DNA of 64,000 nucleotides from Prochlorococcus sp. AG-347-I19 (GCA_003279105.1 QCBO01000006.1:17971-81970), one strand, 5' to 3'; shown: positions 11,976 to 22,131, counted from the stretch's first letter. Numbers and translations are program-made. Notes: generated by a model not told the origin, from the letters alone.

Positions 11976-13067
11976 ATGAGATCTGTTAATAGTTGGAATT
12001 TAACTAATAATCAACTTCATCAATTATTCAAAGATAATAACGAATACATTTCTATTAAAGTACGTGGTAATACGTGGGAGCCAATCACTAGATGGCTAAG
12101 ATTAGATTCAAGAATTTTTAGAGAGACTACTAGCAAAGCAAGAATAACTTTATGCGATATCGAATCTCTAGCAGAAATTTATAATTACAGATCAATTAGA
12201 TGGAAAGCAAAAAAATTAACTCCTATTCCCACTAAGGTAATTCCAGAACCTATTAAAAACATTTTTCGGAAAATACCAATCATAAAACAACTCGCTTATG
12301 AACTCGAAATAGTTTTTTATAAATATAGTGAAAATATTTCTGAACATTTAATATCAATAGTAATTCCTGCAAGAAATGAAGCTGGTAATAAAGAACTTTT
12401 AATTACTGCTTTAAATAAATTCAAAAATATACCCAATAAATTAGAAATTATATTTGTTGAAGGTAATAGCAATGATAATACATATGACATTTTGAAAGAA
12501 TTAAAAGAAACTTTCTCAAATTTCTTCAAGATATCTCTTTTAAAACAAACTTCTAAAGGGAAGAAAAATGCAGTGGTGGAGGGATTTAATATTTCTTCAG
12601 GTGAGACCCTCGCCATAATTGATAGTGATTTTACTGTAGATATTGATGACAGTATTTCAGCAATTATGGAATCAACCAAAAATAAAAATATCCTAATTAA
12701 TTGCGCCCGCACAACTTTTCCAATGGAAAAAGATGCAATGAGATGGGCAAATTATATAGGAAATAGACTCTTCGCAATTTTTCTATCAATTCTCATAAAT
12801 AAGCCTGTATCAGATTCACTCTGTGGAACAAAAGTTTTTTCAAGAAAATTCTTTAACCTTATGAAAAAAAACGGAAGTTGGGATTCCATGTCTGACCCAT
12901 TTGGAGACTTTACAATAATATTTGAAGCTGCCAAAAATAACATTAAAATACTAAATTATCCTGTTAGATATTATGCTAGAAAATCTGGAGCACCAAATAT
13001 ATCTAGATGGATAGATGGCTTAAAACTTCTCAAAGTATGCTTGATTTATATGATTTCTGATATCTGA
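11976..13067 (+). CDS. GT2 glycosyltransferase with N-terminal methyltransferase-tail remnant
   Basis: The product is 363 residues. From about residue 125 it is a family 2 glycosyltransferase: ISIVIPARNEAG, the diphosphate-metal motif IIDSDFTVD, and the late acceptor-site segment DSLCGTKVFSRKFF. Residues 1-115 are unusual. The stretch DIESLAEIYNYRSIRW, the run LTPIPTKVIPEP and PIIKQLAYELEIVFYK resemble the C-terminal end of the class I methyltransferase domain found fused to such glycosyltransferases, but the SAM-binding part is absent. It lies just after the GT39 gene and is probably part of an envelope glycan module. Confidence 0.8.
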   Translation: MRSVNSWNLTNNQLHQLFKDNNEYISIKVRGNTWEPITRWLRLDSRIFRETTSKARITLCDIESLAEIYNYRSIRWKAKKLTPIPTKVIPEPIKNIFRKIPIIKQLAYELEIVFYKYSENISEHLISIVIPARNEAGNKELLITALNKFKNIPNKLEIIFVEGNSNDNTYDILKELKETFSNFFKISLLKQTSKGKKNAVVEGFNISSGETLAIIDSDFTVDIDDSISAIMESTKNKNILINCARTTFPMEKDAMRWANYIGNRLFAIFLSILINKPVSDSLCGTKVFSRKFFNLMKKNGSWDSMSDPFGDFTIIFEAAKNNIKILNYPVRYYARKSGAPNISRWIDGLKLLKVCLIYMISDI

Positions 13068-13174
13068 ATTAAATAAAATTTTCGATATTATTTTTCTTAG
13101 GATTTTTAATTTCTCCAAATTAGTAATAAAGTAGTTAGATTCTTAAGAGAAATAAATTCATTAAATTTCATGAT

Positions 13175-14794
13175 ATGAATTTTAATTTGAGATTTGAAAA
13201 ATTAAATAAAAAAAATTACCAAAGAAAGCACTACGGAAAAATACTAACTGTAAGATTGCCCTGTAATCCAATATTTCCAATAGGACCTATTTATTTAGCA
13301 GACCATATTCATAAATGTTTTCCAAGTTTAGAGCAGCAATTCATTGATTTAGCAATAATTCCATCCAATAAGGTTTCGAAGTATTTAACCAGAAAAATTG
13401 ATCAATTTAGACCACATCTAATCATTTTTTCATGGAGAGATATACAAATTTATGCACCTGTTGATGGTAGAAGTGGAAATCCCCTACAAAACTCTTTTGA
13501 AGTTTTCTACTCAAAAAATATCCTTAAAAAAATTAGAGGTTCCTGGGGAGGAATAAAATTAATTGCATCTCATTATGGAGAAATATATAGAAATACTTCT
13601 TTAGTCAAGTTAGGACTAAAAAGAGCACAAAAATACAATAAAAATATAAAAGTAATTTTAGGAGGTGGGGCTGTTAGTGTCTTCTATGAACAATTGGGAA
13701 ATTTACTCCCAAAAGGAACTATTATTTCAGTTGGAGAGGGTGAAAATCTCATTGAAAAAATCATTAAAGGAGATTCAATAGAGGAAGAAAGATGTTACAT
13801 TGCTGGACAAAAACCTCGCAACAAATTAATACATGAACAACCTTCAGGCACTGTTAAAACTGCCTGCAACTATAAATATATTAAATCAATATGGCCTGAA
13901 TTCGATTGGTATATAGAAGGTGGTGATTATTACGTAGGGGTACAAACAAAAAGAGGTTGTCCTCATAATTGTTGCTTCTGTGTTTACACAGTTGTGGAGG
14001 GGAAGCAGGTTCGCGTTAATCCCGTTAGGGAAGTAATCAAAGAAATGAAGCAATTATATGATCTTGGAGTAAGAGGATTTTGGTTCACAGATGCACAGTT
14101 TATTCCAGCCAAAAAACATATTGAAGATGCTAAAGCACTTTTGCAAGCAATTAAGGACCAAGGTTGGGACGATATTAATTGGGCTGCATACATCAGAGCA
14201 GATAATATTGATGCTGAGCTTGCTCAGCTTATGGTTGATACTGGTATGAGCTATTTTGAAATAGGTATCACTTCGGGATCACAAGAACTTGTTAGAAAAA
14301 TGAGATTAGCTTATGACCTTGAAACTGTATTAAATAATTGTAGATTGCTAGTCAAATCAGGTTTCAAGAATCATGTTTCAGTCAATTATTCATTTAATGT
14401 TTTTGATGAAACGCCCAGCACTATAAGACAAACAATTGCTTACCATAGAGAATTAGAAAATATTTTTGGTAAAGGCTTAGTTGATCCAGCTATATTCTTT
14501 ATAGGTTTACAACCTCACACTCTTCTTGAGAAGTACGCTTTGGAACATAAAATTTTGAAGCCAAATTATAATCCAATGAGCATGATGCCCTGGACAGCGA
14601 GAAAACTTCTTTGGAATCCGGGCTCACTAGGGGAAAAACTTGGTCAAGTTTGTTTAGAAGCTTTTGATAATCCAGAAGACGAATTTGGCAAAACAGTTAT
14701 CGATATTCTTGAGAGGGAATATGGGAAGTCCTCCTTAAAAGAATCCTTAAAAGTCCGTCCTTTAGCAGAAAGGAAATTAGCTCATTCTAAATAA
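13175..14794 (+). CDS. B12-binding-domain radical SAM protein
   Basis: The product is 539 residues. The N-terminal ~230 residues resemble a cobalamin-binding Rossmann domain (LPCNPIFPIGPIYLADHI at the start, then KVILGGGAVSVF and ISVGEGENLIEKI). The radical SAM core follows, with the cluster motif CPHNCCFC (CX3CX2C) near residue 265 and a TIM-barrel half including GVRGFWFTDAQFIP. The cobalamin DxHxxG motif is not obvious, so B12 may bind base-on or not at all. Members of this superfamily methylate or cyclise unreactive carbons; the substrate here is unknown. It is separated from the GT2 gene by 107 bp. Confidence 0.85.
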   Translation: MNFNLRFEKLNKKNYQRKHYGKILTVRLPCNPIFPIGPIYLADHIHKCFPSLEQQFIDLAIIPSNKVSKYLTRKIDQFRPHLIIFSWRDIQIYAPVDGRSGNPLQNSFEVFYSKNILKKIRGSWGGIKLIASHYGEIYRNTSLVKLGLKRAQKYNKNIKVILGGGAVSVFYEQLGNLLPKGTIISVGEGENLIEKIIKGDSIEEERCYIAGQKPRNKLIHEQPSGTVKTACNYKYIKSIWPEFDWYIEGGDYYVGVQTKRGCPHNCCFCVYTVVEGKQVRVNPVREVIKEMKQLYDLGVRGFWFTDAQFIPAKKHIEDAKALLQAIKDQGWDDINWAAYIRADNIDAELAQLMVDTGMSYFEIGITSGSQELVRKMRLAYDLETVLNNCRLLVKSGFKNHVSVNYSFNVFDETPSTIRQTIAYHRELENIFGKGLVDPAIFFIGLQPHTLLEKYALEHKILKPNYNPMSMMPWTARKLLWNPGSLGEKLGQVCLEAFDNPEDEFGKTVIDILEREYGKSSLKESLKVRPLAERKLAHSK

Positions 14795-14809
14795 TAAATT
14801 CAACCGTTA

Positions 14810-15127
14810 TTAATCCTCTTTCTCAATTGAACTAGAAATTCCCTTAGATTTTAATGATTCTGAATAGAATTCTGCTGGCTCTAAATCACAAACAATTACT
14901 AAACCTACACCCGTATTGTGTGCTTCAAGCATTATAGCTATAGCATCTTGTTCACTTAATTGCGGCACAACTTCTCGCAGTGAAATCGTGACATACTCCA
15001 TAGAATTAACTGGGTCATTATGAAGTAAAACCTTATATTTTGGAGATTTGTTTTTTAATTCAGCAGGTTTTTTTTCAATAACTGCTGAATTATTATTTAC
15101 ACTTTGTTCAAACTTTATAGATAGCAT
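14810..15127 (-). CDS. clpS: ClpS adaptor for the Clp protease
   Basis: ClpS delivers N-degron substrates to the ClpAP/ClpCP protease. The 105-residue product has a flexible N-terminal tail, then the conserved core KYKVLLHNDPVNSMEYV, with the Asn-Asp that binds the substrate amino group, and MLEAHNTGVGLVI with the conserved pocket His. Cyanobacteria often carry two ClpS paralogs, and which one this is cannot be decided here. It lies 32 bp downstream of dapL on the same strand. Confidence 0.93.
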   Translation of the reverse strand: MLSIKFEQSVNNNSAVIEKKPAELKNKSPKYKVLLHNDPVNSMEYVTISLREVVPQLSEQDAIAIMLEAHNTGVGLVIVCDLEPAEFYSESLKSKGISSSIEKED

Positions 15128-15159
15128 TAAATTTATTAGAGTTTAAATTGTACTAATAA

Positions 15160-16386
15160 TTATATATTAATTATTCTTTCCATTGCATCAAGGACGTTTG
15201 ATCGTGAGTTAAATGCTGACAAGCGAAAATAACCCTCTCCTGCTAATCCAAAGCCGCTCCCAGGTGTTCCCACTACACTGACTTTTTGAAGGAGGAAGTC
15301 AAAAAAGTCCCAAGATGTCATTTGATCTGGAACTTTAATCCAGATATAAGGAGCATTGTCCCCACCATAAACTTTATATCCTGAATTCTGAAGTTTATTT
15401 TTCATTATTTTTGCATTTTCCATATAAAAATCAATTAAACCTCTCACCTGTTTTTTCCCTTCAAGAGAATAAACAGCCTCTGCTCCTTTCTGAACCACAT
15501 AACTTACTCCATTGAACTTTGTAGATTGTCGCCTATTCCAAAGAGGCCACAACTCTATTTCCTCATTTTTTGAGCTCAAACCTTTGAGATTTTTAGGTAT
15601 TACGGTAAAGGCACATCTAACTCCAGTGAATCCAGCATTCTTTGAAAAAGATCTAAATTCTATAGCACAATCCTTTGCGCCCTCAATCTCATATATTGAA
15701 TGTGGAATATCATTATCTTGAATAAATGCTTCATAAGCTGCATCAAAAAGTATTAGGGATTTGTTTTGAAGAGCATAGTCAACCCACTTTTTCAATTCTG
15801 CTTTATTAATGGTTGCTCCAGTCGGATTATTAGGAAAACAAAGATATAGAATATCAACTTTTTTTTCAGGTAGTTCTGGCAGAAAGTTATTCCCCTCGTT
15901 TATTGCAAGATATGTCAATCCTTGATAAGTACCATTTTCCAGAGAATCACCAGTTCTGCCTGTCATAACGTTACTATCTACATAAACTGGGTAAACAGGA
16001 TCTGTTACAGCAATTGAATTATCTTTGCCAAGAATATCTAAAATATTGCTACTATCGCATTTAGAACCATCAGAAACAAAGATTTCTTCAGGTGTAATTT
16101 GACAGCCTCTCGAAATAAATTCATGCTCAGATATTTTTTCTCTGAGCCAAGAATAACCTTGTTCTGGTCCATAACCTCTAAAACCGTCAGTTGTTCCCAT
16201 TTCATCTAAAGCTTGACCCATAGCCTCTATACATGCTCTAGGTAATGGTTCTGTAACATCTCCAATACCAAGCTTAATAATTTCAGCACTCTCATTTGAT
16301 TGAGAATATTTTTTTACCCTTTTAGCAATTTCAGGGAATAGATAACCTGCTTTGAGTTTTAAATAATTTTCGTTTACTTGAACCAC
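15160..16386 (-). CDS. dapL: LL-diaminopimelate aminotransferase
   Basis: DapL converts tetrahydrodipicolinate directly to LL-diaminopimelate, the short lysine and peptidoglycan pathway used by cyanobacteria and plants. Hallmarks are the N-terminus [28 protein letters not shown], the substrate loop [23 protein letters not shown] and the PLP lysine in [11 protein letters not shown]. The frame extends to a TTG at 16407 (415 aa). GTG at 16386 gives 408 residues, places the start just before the conserved region and fits the family length, so it is preferred. Confidence 0.94.
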   Translation of the reverse strand: MVQVNENYLKLKAGYLFPEIAKRVKKYSQSNESAEIIKLGIGDVTEPLPRACIEAMGQALDEMGTTDGFRGYGPEQGYSWLREKISEHEFISRGCQITPEEIFVSDGSKCDSSNILDILGKDNSIAVTDPVYPVYVDSNVMTGRTGDSLENGTYQGLTYLAINEGNNFLPELPEKKVDILYLCFPNNPTGATINKAELKKWVDYALQNKSLILFDAAYEAFIQDNDIPHSIYEIEGAKDCAIEFRSFSKNAGFTGVRCAFTVIPKNLKGLSSKNEEIELWPLWNRRQSTKFNGVSYVVQKGAEAVYSLEGKKQVRGLIDFYMENAKIMKNKLQNSGYKVYGGDNAPYIWIKVPDQMTSWDFFDFLLQKVSVVGTPGSGFGLAGEGYFRLSAFNSRSNVLDAMERIINI

Positions 16387-16682
16387 TTTAGATAAAAATT
16401 TCGACAATATTAGAATAATCTATCAACGTGCTTTAGTGGTGATTAGATGTTAATATTATCTTAGTTATGATTAATTTCAGATATGATCATAGCTATGAAT
16501 TCAATTTCAATTAGTTTGAAAATCGTTTAAAGCTTTATAAATAGTAGAATTCAATCACTATTAACTTTATTAATTTAAAAAGTAAAAAATAAAAAGCTAT
16601 AAAAAATTGCTTTATTAAAAGATAAAATCTAATTCTTTAATTTAGATGATTTTCAAAATTCAAATCATTCATAATCAACTAT
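16387..16682. promoter_or_regulatory. dapL-rne divergent intergenic region
   Basis: This roughly 296 bp, very AT-rich spacer carries the divergent promoters of dapL and rne. Two overlapping 10-bp palindromes, TATGATCATA (16482-16491) and CATAGCTATG (16488-16497), are the only dyads noticed. The 100 bp before rne is almost pure A/T, so a long AU-rich RNase E leader is possible; RNase E is known to autoregulate through AU-rich leaders in other bacteria. No small gene was found. Confidence 0.5.
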
Positions 16683-18503
16683 ATGTCTCAGCAAATTATC
16701 ATCGCTGAGCAGGCTCGAATAGCAGCACTACTCACAGATGATCGGGTTGATGAATTAATCGTCGCACAAGGTCAATATCAAATTGGCGATATTTTTTTAG
16801 GAACAGTCGAAAATGTTCTCCCTGGCATTGATGCCGCTTTCATAAATATTGGTGAAACTGAGAAAAATGGATTCATCCATGTTTCAGATTTAGGTCCACT
16901 AAGACTCAAAAAAGGGACTTTTGGAATAACTGAATTACTAGAACCAAAACAAAAAGTTCTAGTACAAGTGATAAAGGAACCCACAGGATCTAAAGGTCCC
17001 AGACTAACCGGAAGTATTTCAATCCCAGGAAAATACCTGATATTACAGCCATATGGTCAAGGAGTAAATATTTCAAGAAAAATAAATACAGAAACAGAAC
17101 GAAGCAGATTGAAAGCTCTTGGGGTTTTAATAAAACCACCCAGTACAGGCTTGTTATTTAGAACAGAGGCTGAAAAAATAAAAGAAGAACTTCTTATTGA
17201 AGATTTAGAACAATTAATTCAACAATGGGAAAATATACTAAAAGTTTCTGAAGCTTCTAATCCGCCAAATTTGATAAAAAGAGATGATGATTTCTCCCTC
17301 AAGATCTTAAGAGATTATATTAAAGAATCAACTAAAAGCATAATTATTGATAGTAAATTTTCAGTTGCAAAGGCAAGAGATTTTTTAATAAATTATGAAT
17401 CTGATATAGATATTGAATTTCACGATAACAGTTTAAACCAACATATTTTCGAGAAGTACGAAATAAAGAAAACAATTCAAAAAGCTCTCCAGCCTAGAGT
17501 TGACCTTCCTTCGGGAGGTTATATCATTATCGAACCTACTGAAGCTTTAACAGTAATCGATGTAAACTCTGGATCATTTACAAGATCAGCAAATTCAAGA
17601 CAAACCGTTTTGTGGACAAACTGCGAAGCAGCAGTTGAAATCTCAAGACAAATGAAATTAAGAAATATTGGTGGAGTTATAGTAATAGATTTTATCGATA
17701 TGGAATCTAGAAGAGATCAATTTCAGTTACTTGAGCATTTTACCTCAGCAATAAAAGATGATTCTGCTAGGCCTCAAATAGCTCAGCTTACTGAATTAGG
17801 CTTATTAGAGTTAACCAGAAAAAGACAAGGTCAAAATATATATGAACTATTCGGTAAAAAATGTTCTACATGCGATGGTACCGGACATATAGAAAATATA
17901 TTAAATGACGACATTTCTAACTTAAAAATTAAAAATCTCGAAAATAAATATAATCAATCAAACAATCTAAAATCTTTAGATATAGATACTTATCAATCAA
18001 CTGATGAGCAGGAAAAAATAATTGACAAGGAATTTATTAACTCCAAAGACCTAAGTAAAGAGAATTCTTCTAATAAAAAAGAAAATGATAATGATAATTT
18101 GAACCAATCAAATACAAAAGAAAAAAATATAATAACAGTTGATCTTACAAATGAAGAAAGAATTGTTTTCAGTCAATTAGGTATTAATCCACTGATAAAG
18201 TTGGGTAAAGAATATCTCACCAGCAATAATTTTGTGCGTTTAAAAGAAAGTAATAAAGAAACGGAAAAACCCTTAGATAATAAAAAAACAAAAGCAAAAC
18301 AAATAAAAAAAATTTCAAAATCTGGAGAAGAAAAGATTCAAATTAGAATAGAAGCAAGTACAAATTCTAAAGATGAATCAACAAACAAAACTAATGAAAA
18401 TAATGAAGTTGTATTTACAGATAAAAAGGATGAAATTGAACTTTCAGATGAGCTAAACAATGCAAGAAAAAAAAGAAGAAGATCTTCAGCAAGCATTGAA
18501 TAA
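16683..18503 (+). CDS. rne: ribonuclease E/G family endoribonuclease
   Basis: RNase E initiates mRNA decay and stable RNA processing. The 606-residue protein is the compact cyanobacterial type. An S1 domain covers about residues 35-115. The catalytic metal-binding aspartates lie in [11 protein letters not shown] near 292 and [12 protein letters not shown] near 336, and the zinc-link CSTCDG is near 394. The C-terminal ~190 residues are Lys/Asn-rich and low complexity, likely a disordered partner and RNA-binding tail. The 3' end overlaps rnhB by 44 bp, so the two nuclease genes form an operon. Confidence 0.96.
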   Translation: MSQQIIIAEQARIAALLTDDRVDELIVAQGQYQIGDIFLGTVENVLPGIDAAFINIGETEKNGFIHVSDLGPLRLKKGTFGITELLEPKQKVLVQVIKEPTGSKGPRLTGSISIPGKYLILQPYGQGVNISRKINTETERSRLKALGVLIKPPSTGLLFRTEAEKIKEELLIEDLEQLIQQWENILKVSEASNPPNLIKRDDDFSLKILRDYIKESTKSIIIDSKFSVAKARDFLINYESDIDIEFHDNSLNQHIFEKYEIKKTIQKALQPRVDLPSGGYIIIEPTEALTVIDVNSGSFTRSANSRQTVLWTNCEAAVEISRQMKLRNIGGVIVIDFIDMESRRDQFQLLEHFTSAIKDDSARPQIAQLTELGLLELTRKRQGQNIYELFGKKCSTCDGTGHIENILNDDISNLKIKNLENKYNQSNNLKSLDIDTYQSTDEQEKIIDKEFINSKDLSKENSSNKKENDNDNLNQSNTKEKNIITVDLTNEERIVFSQLGINPLIKLGKEYLTSNNFVRLKESNKETEKPLDNKKTKAKQIKKISKSGEEKIQIRIEASTNSKDESTNKTNENNEVVFTDKKDEIELSDELNNARKKRRRSSASIE

Positions 18504-19077
18504 ATTATTCGAAGTTGGGATAGATGAAGTTGGAAGGGGAGCAATTTTTGGTCCAGTTTTTGCAGCAGTTGTAGTATTAACTGAAAAAAATAAACTTACT
18601 TTAAGTCATTTTGGAGTAACCGATAGTAAAAAACTTACTCCCAAAAAAAGAAAATTACTTCTACCAAAAATTTTATTACTCTCTTCAGATTATGGAATTG
18701 GGCAATCTTCGGCCAGAGAAATAGATAGGTTAGGTATCAGAGTTGCAACAGAACTTTCAATGATAAGAGCTTTAAAAAAATTAAAAGAAAAGCCATCTGA
18801 ATTAATAATTGATGGTCCCTTATTATTAAGACCATGGGATGGAATGCAGAAAAACATAGTATCTGGAGACTCAAAGTTTATCTCGATAGCTTCAGCAAGC
18901 ATAGTCGCTAAAGTTTCTCGCGATAATCTAATGGATAGGTTAGAAAAAAAATACTCAGGATACTTAATTTTTAAAAATAAAGGTTATGGAACCAGAGAGC
19001 ATCTTTCATCAATCAAAAAAAATGGAATAACAAAACTTCATAGGAAAAGTTTTTTAAAAAAATCAAATCTTATTTAA
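18460..19077 (+). CDS. rnhB: ribonuclease HII
   Basis: RNase HII cuts RNA in RNA-DNA hybrids and removes single ribonucleotides from DNA. The 205 residues show the catalytic motif [19 protein letters not shown], and SIVAKVSRD. The ATG at 18460 lies 44 bp inside the end of rne. It is the only ATG before the catalytic motif, so the overlap is probably genuine. The gene's 3' end overlaps the convergent DUF1997 gene by 15 bp. Confidence 0.95.
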   Translation: MQEKKEEDLQQALNKLFEVGIDEVGRGAIFGPVFAAVVVLTEKNKLTLSHFGVTDSKKLTPKKRKLLLPKILLLSSDYGIGQSSAREIDRLGIRVATELSMIRALKKLKEKPSELIIDGPLLLRPWDGMQKNIVSGDSKFISIASASIVAKVSRDNLMDRLEKKYSGYLIFKNKGYGTREHLSSIKKNGITKLHRKSFLKKSNLI

Positions 19078-19581
19078 TTCACACCAATTTAAAAAATCTT
19101 TTACCAGTTGCTGTTGAACCCTTGACTTTATACCCAACAGAATCCCATTTAATACAGAATGACCAGTAGATTCCAAAATTTTCCTTGGTACCAGCTTCAA
19201 TAGAGGAGGTTGGCTTACAGATACCCCAAGAAGCGCCTCACCTTCTAAACCAATATCAGTTGCTTCCAAATTAGCTTTCAAAATAAGATTAAAATCATCT
19301 ATTATCCCCAAACCATCCAATGTACTTTCAAGTGCACTCATTTTTAAAACTCCATCTTTATTTTCTACCGCAATTGAGACAACAGGGTTAATATCTAATT
19401 GAAAAACCTTAAAACTTGTTACTGTATACTTATATCTACCTACTCCTTCTGGTATTAATTTTTTGGAGTCAAGCATTGCTCCAACGACTCTTTCTTCTTC
19501 CAAAAGATATTTAGAAAGATATTCTTTATTACGTGTTACAGAAAGCTTGAGTTTCTGTTTAGCATCAAAAGACAATAGCAT
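19063..19581 (-). CDS. DUF1997 family protein
   Basis: This 172-residue soluble protein is of the cyanobacterial and plant-plastid DUF1997 type. Its pattern is a [22 protein letters not shown] segment followed by [19 protein letters not shown] and a C-terminal helical region ending in a short WCELN tail. No catalytic motif or signal peptide is evident and the function is unknown. The 3' end overlaps rnhB by 15 bp in convergent orientation. The gene starts 53 bp from the divergent pheA start. Confidence 0.78.
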   Translation of the reverse strand: MLLSFDAKQKLKLSVTRNKEYLSKYLLEEERVVGAMLDSKKLIPEGVGRYKYTVTSFKVFQLDINPVVSIAVENKDGVLKMSALESTLDGLGIIDDFNLILKANLEATDIGLEGEALLGVSVSQPPLLKLVPRKILESTGHSVLNGILLGIKSRVQQQLVKDFLNWCELNKI

Positions 19582-19634
19582 TTTCTATATTCCTCCAATG
19601 CTTATTTGATCTCTTTTTTTTTTTACAATTAATC

Positions 19635-20480
19635 ATGCGCAAACAAGTTGCATATTTAGGTCCTAAAGGAACATACGCAGAAAAAGCAGCCCATATATTA
19701 TCAAAGCTTGCCAATTTTCAGACACCTATATTTGTACCATGTAATGGGTTACATTCGGTCATTAAATCAATAGCGTACAACAATTGTGATGCTGCCGTAG
19801 TCCCTATAGAAAATTCTGTAGAAGGGGGTGTTACAGCTACTCTAGATGCCCTTTGGAAATTTCCTGAAATTTTCATAAATAAAGCAATTGTTTTACCTAT
19901 AAAACATGCATTAATTAGTGATGGGGAACTTGCAAACATTTCAGAAGTATTATCTCATCCTCAAGCATTAGCTCAATGCTCGGAATGGTTATCTGAGAAT
20001 CTTCCAAATGCAATTCCTCTTCCAACAAATTCAACATCAGAAGCTGTCAATATGATCAAGGGGAGTAAATTCAGAGCGGCTATTGGTTCAAAATCGTTAA
20101 TTCAGATCGAAGGACTTAAAGAATTGGCCTTTCCTATTAATGATGTTCCAGGTAATTGCACAAGATTTGTTTTATTGAGCAAGGAATCAAATTCAAATTT
20201 AGCTAATATTGCAAGTTTTGCTTTTTCATTAATTTCAAATAAACCTGGTGCTTTGCTTAAAGCTATAAATTATATTTCAGATTTTGGATTTAATATGAGT
20301 AAAATTGAATCGAGACCTTCAAAAAGAGAATTAGGCGAATATATAATTTATATTGATTTAGAAATCAATAATCAAAATAACATTAAAAATTTTCTTGAAT
20401 TAAAAAATAAGTTAAAGCCACTTTGCAAGAATCTTGTAGATTTTGGAAATTATTTTTCTGAAAATGTTGAACTAAATTAA
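19635..20480 (+). CDS. pheA: prephenate dehydratase
   Basis: This enzyme converts prephenate to phenylpyruvate in phenylalanine synthesis. The 281-residue product has no chorismate mutase domain. The catalytic domain runs over about residues 1-180 with YLGPKGTYAEKAA and the conserved PIENSVEGGV and VPGNCTRFV motifs. An ACT regulatory domain with NKPGALLKAINYISDFG and the ESRPSK motif occupies about 200-275, indicating feedback by phenylalanine. The ATG start follows a long T-rich tract. Confidence 0.96.
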   Translation: MRKQVAYLGPKGTYAEKAAHILSKLANFQTPIFVPCNGLHSVIKSIAYNNCDAAVVPIENSVEGGVTATLDALWKFPEIFINKAIVLPIKHALISDGELANISEVLSHPQALAQCSEWLSENLPNAIPLPTNSTSEAVNMIKGSKFRAAIGSKSLIQIEGLKELAFPINDVPGNCTRFVLLSKESNSNLANIASFAFSLISNKPGALLKAINYISDFGFNMSKIESRPSKRELGEYIIYIDLEINNQNNIKNFLELKNKLKPLCKNLVDFGNYFSENVELN

Positions 20481-20481
20481 T

Positions 20482-21417
20482 TTACCCTCTACATTTATAA
20501 ACTCCAAACTCCATTAAACCTTTTCTAAATGCCCAATTCATGAGAAGTATTGTTGGAATCTCTCTAATCGACTTGACTATCGCAAATGGGCCAAGTGACA
20601 AAATTACTGAGGGCCTTCGAATACCTTCAATAATGGAGTCGTACCATGAAGGATTTGTATAGGAATTCCAATTTTCAGAGCTAACTCTTCCTGAACTATT
20701 TTCGTTCGTTCTAATAATATTACTAAATTCATTAATGCTAATAAAATTAGGATGTACCCATTGTTCAAGTAATTGTTTAAGAACCAACTTTTCAAAAAAT
20801 GATGGGGGGTATGCCCCGAGATCTCTCGAGTTCCAATCAGCCAATGCGAAATACCCTCCTGGTCTTAGAGTTCTCAGCATTTCATTTGCGAACCTAATTT
20901 TATCACTCATGTGTGCACCAGCCTCAACACTCCATACGGCATCAAATGATCCGTCTTCAAATTTCAAATCCAAAGCATCCATAACTTGGAAGTTACAATT
21001 TAGCCTTTGAGGAGTAAGTTCTCTTGCTCTTTTAACTTGAGCCGAACTAATTGTAATACCAGTAACGTTAAACCCATAATATTCTGCAAGAATCCTAGAA
21101 CTTCCCCCTATTCCACAACCTACATCAAGTATTCTGGATCCTTGTGGTAATTTATCTAAACCACTCCATTTGACTAGTTCATGAACAAACTGAACTTTAG
21201 CCTTTCTAAAATCAATATTTTTTTTTCCTGTGGGATAAAAACCCAAATGTATATGTTCTCCCCATAATCTCTCAAGTAATTTATCCTGAGTCCAAGCATC
21301 ATATGCAGAAGCTACTGAATCGGAAGAAATATATTTTCTAGCATTATTTCTCCATATTTTAGATAGGACTATTAAGAATAAAACTACTAAAAAAAAAGGA
21401 AATAAAAATTCAAACAT
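20482..21417 (-). CDS. MPBQ/MSBQ methyltransferase-like (tocopherol/plastoquinone pathway)
   Basis: This 311-residue membrane-anchored methyltransferase has an N-terminal hydrophobic segment (residues 2-21) followed by the SSDSVASAYDAWTQDKLLER pattern, WGEHIHLGFY, the SAM motif ILDVGCGIGGSSRILAEYYG, VWSVEAGAHM and the C-terminal REIPTILLMNWAFRKGLMEFG. These match the cyanobacterial 2-methyl-6-phytyl(solanesyl)benzoquinone methyltransferase (Synechocystis Sll0418 type) as I recall it. It likely makes tocopherol and/or plastoquinone in the membrane. It directly abuts the upstream LON-domain gene with no gap. Confidence 0.85.
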   Translation of the reverse strand: MFEFLFPFFLVVLFLIVLSKIWRNNARKYISSDSVASAYDAWTQDKLLERLWGEHIHLGFYPTGKKNIDFRKAKVQFVHELVKWSGLDKLPQGSRILDVGCGIGGSSRILAEYYGFNVTGITISSAQVKRARELTPQRLNCNFQVMDALDLKFEDGSFDAVWSVEAGAHMSDKIRFANEMLRTLRPGGYFALADWNSRDLGAYPPSFFEKLVLKQLLEQWVHPNFISINEFSNIIRTNENSSGRVSSENWNSYTNPSWYDSIIEGIRRPSVILSLGPFAIVKSIREIPTILLMNWAFRKGLMEFGVYKCRG

Positions 21418-22074
21418 TTAATTTTCTTTTATGTCAGGAAAACTTTCTTTCAATGCTGTTCTTGCTGCAAGTTGTTTTCTTGTATGATCAAGCATTTCAT
21501 ATTCTCTTTGCAAACGGGTATAAGTATTTCTCTCTTCAAGGAGTCTTTGCTGTTCTTCCGCAACAGGGCCGCCCAAATGAGCTCCTATCCAAAATGACAA
21601 ATCCATTGGGTTGTCAGGTAATTTATCAGGTAGATTTTTATTTGTATTAGTCAATTTACTCGTTAAATTAATAACATCACTTAGTGCTTCTTTAACAGAA
21701 TTTTTTAGAGAATCTAATTTTTGAAAGTCATCAATATTATCATCACTAATCCAACTAACCATCGCAGAACAAAATGGCGTTGAACGGGTAATTTCTAAGA
21801 CTTGAAATCTTTGTTGGCCGAGAGTAATAACATTACTTCTGCCATCCTCGGCAGTTTGATGTTTTAGAATTTGTGCGCAACATCCAACACTAGCCATACT
21901 TTTGGTAGTTGGATCCCACTTAATCACTCCAAACATAGAATCACTTTCAAGTACAGTTTGGAGCATAATCCTGTATCTCGATTCAAAAATATGTAAAGGC
22001 AATACTTCTTGAGGAAAAAGGACTAACTCCGGCAAAGGAAATAAAGGTAATTCCCTTACAGAGAGTTCTCCCAT
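21418..22074 (-). CDS. LON peptidase substrate-binding domain protein
   Basis: The 218-residue protein consists of a Lon N-terminal-type domain (LPLFPLPELVLFPQEVLPLH near residue 9, then FESRYRIML and GCCAQI) without the AAA or protease parts. A helical C-terminus with EEQQRLLEERNTYTRLQREY follows. Such stand-alone domains are universal in cyanobacteria and plastids; the role is unknown. The stop codon is immediately followed by the ATG of the methyltransferase gene, so the pair is co-transcribed. Confidence 0.88.
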   Translation of the reverse strand: MGELSVRELPLFPLPELVLFPQEVLPLHIFESRYRIMLQTVLESDSMFGVIKWDPTTKSMASVGCCAQILKHQTAEDGRSNVITLGQQRFQVLEITRSTPFCSAMVSWISDDNIDDFQKLDSLKNSVKEALSDVINLTSKLTNTNKNLPDKLPDNPMDLSFWIGAHLGGPVAEEQQRLLEERNTYTRLQREYEMLDHTRKQLAARTALKESFPDIKEN

Positions 22075-22131
22075 TTAGACCTCATTACATACTTTTTTAT
22101 ATTAATCAATTTAGGGCAATTTCGGGATTTA

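Noticed and set aside
12317..12712. 131-codon minus-strand frame inside the GT2 gene
   Set aside because: The plus strand encodes clear glycosyltransferase motifs here; the antisense product is Leu/Ser/Ile-rich with no recognisable pattern.
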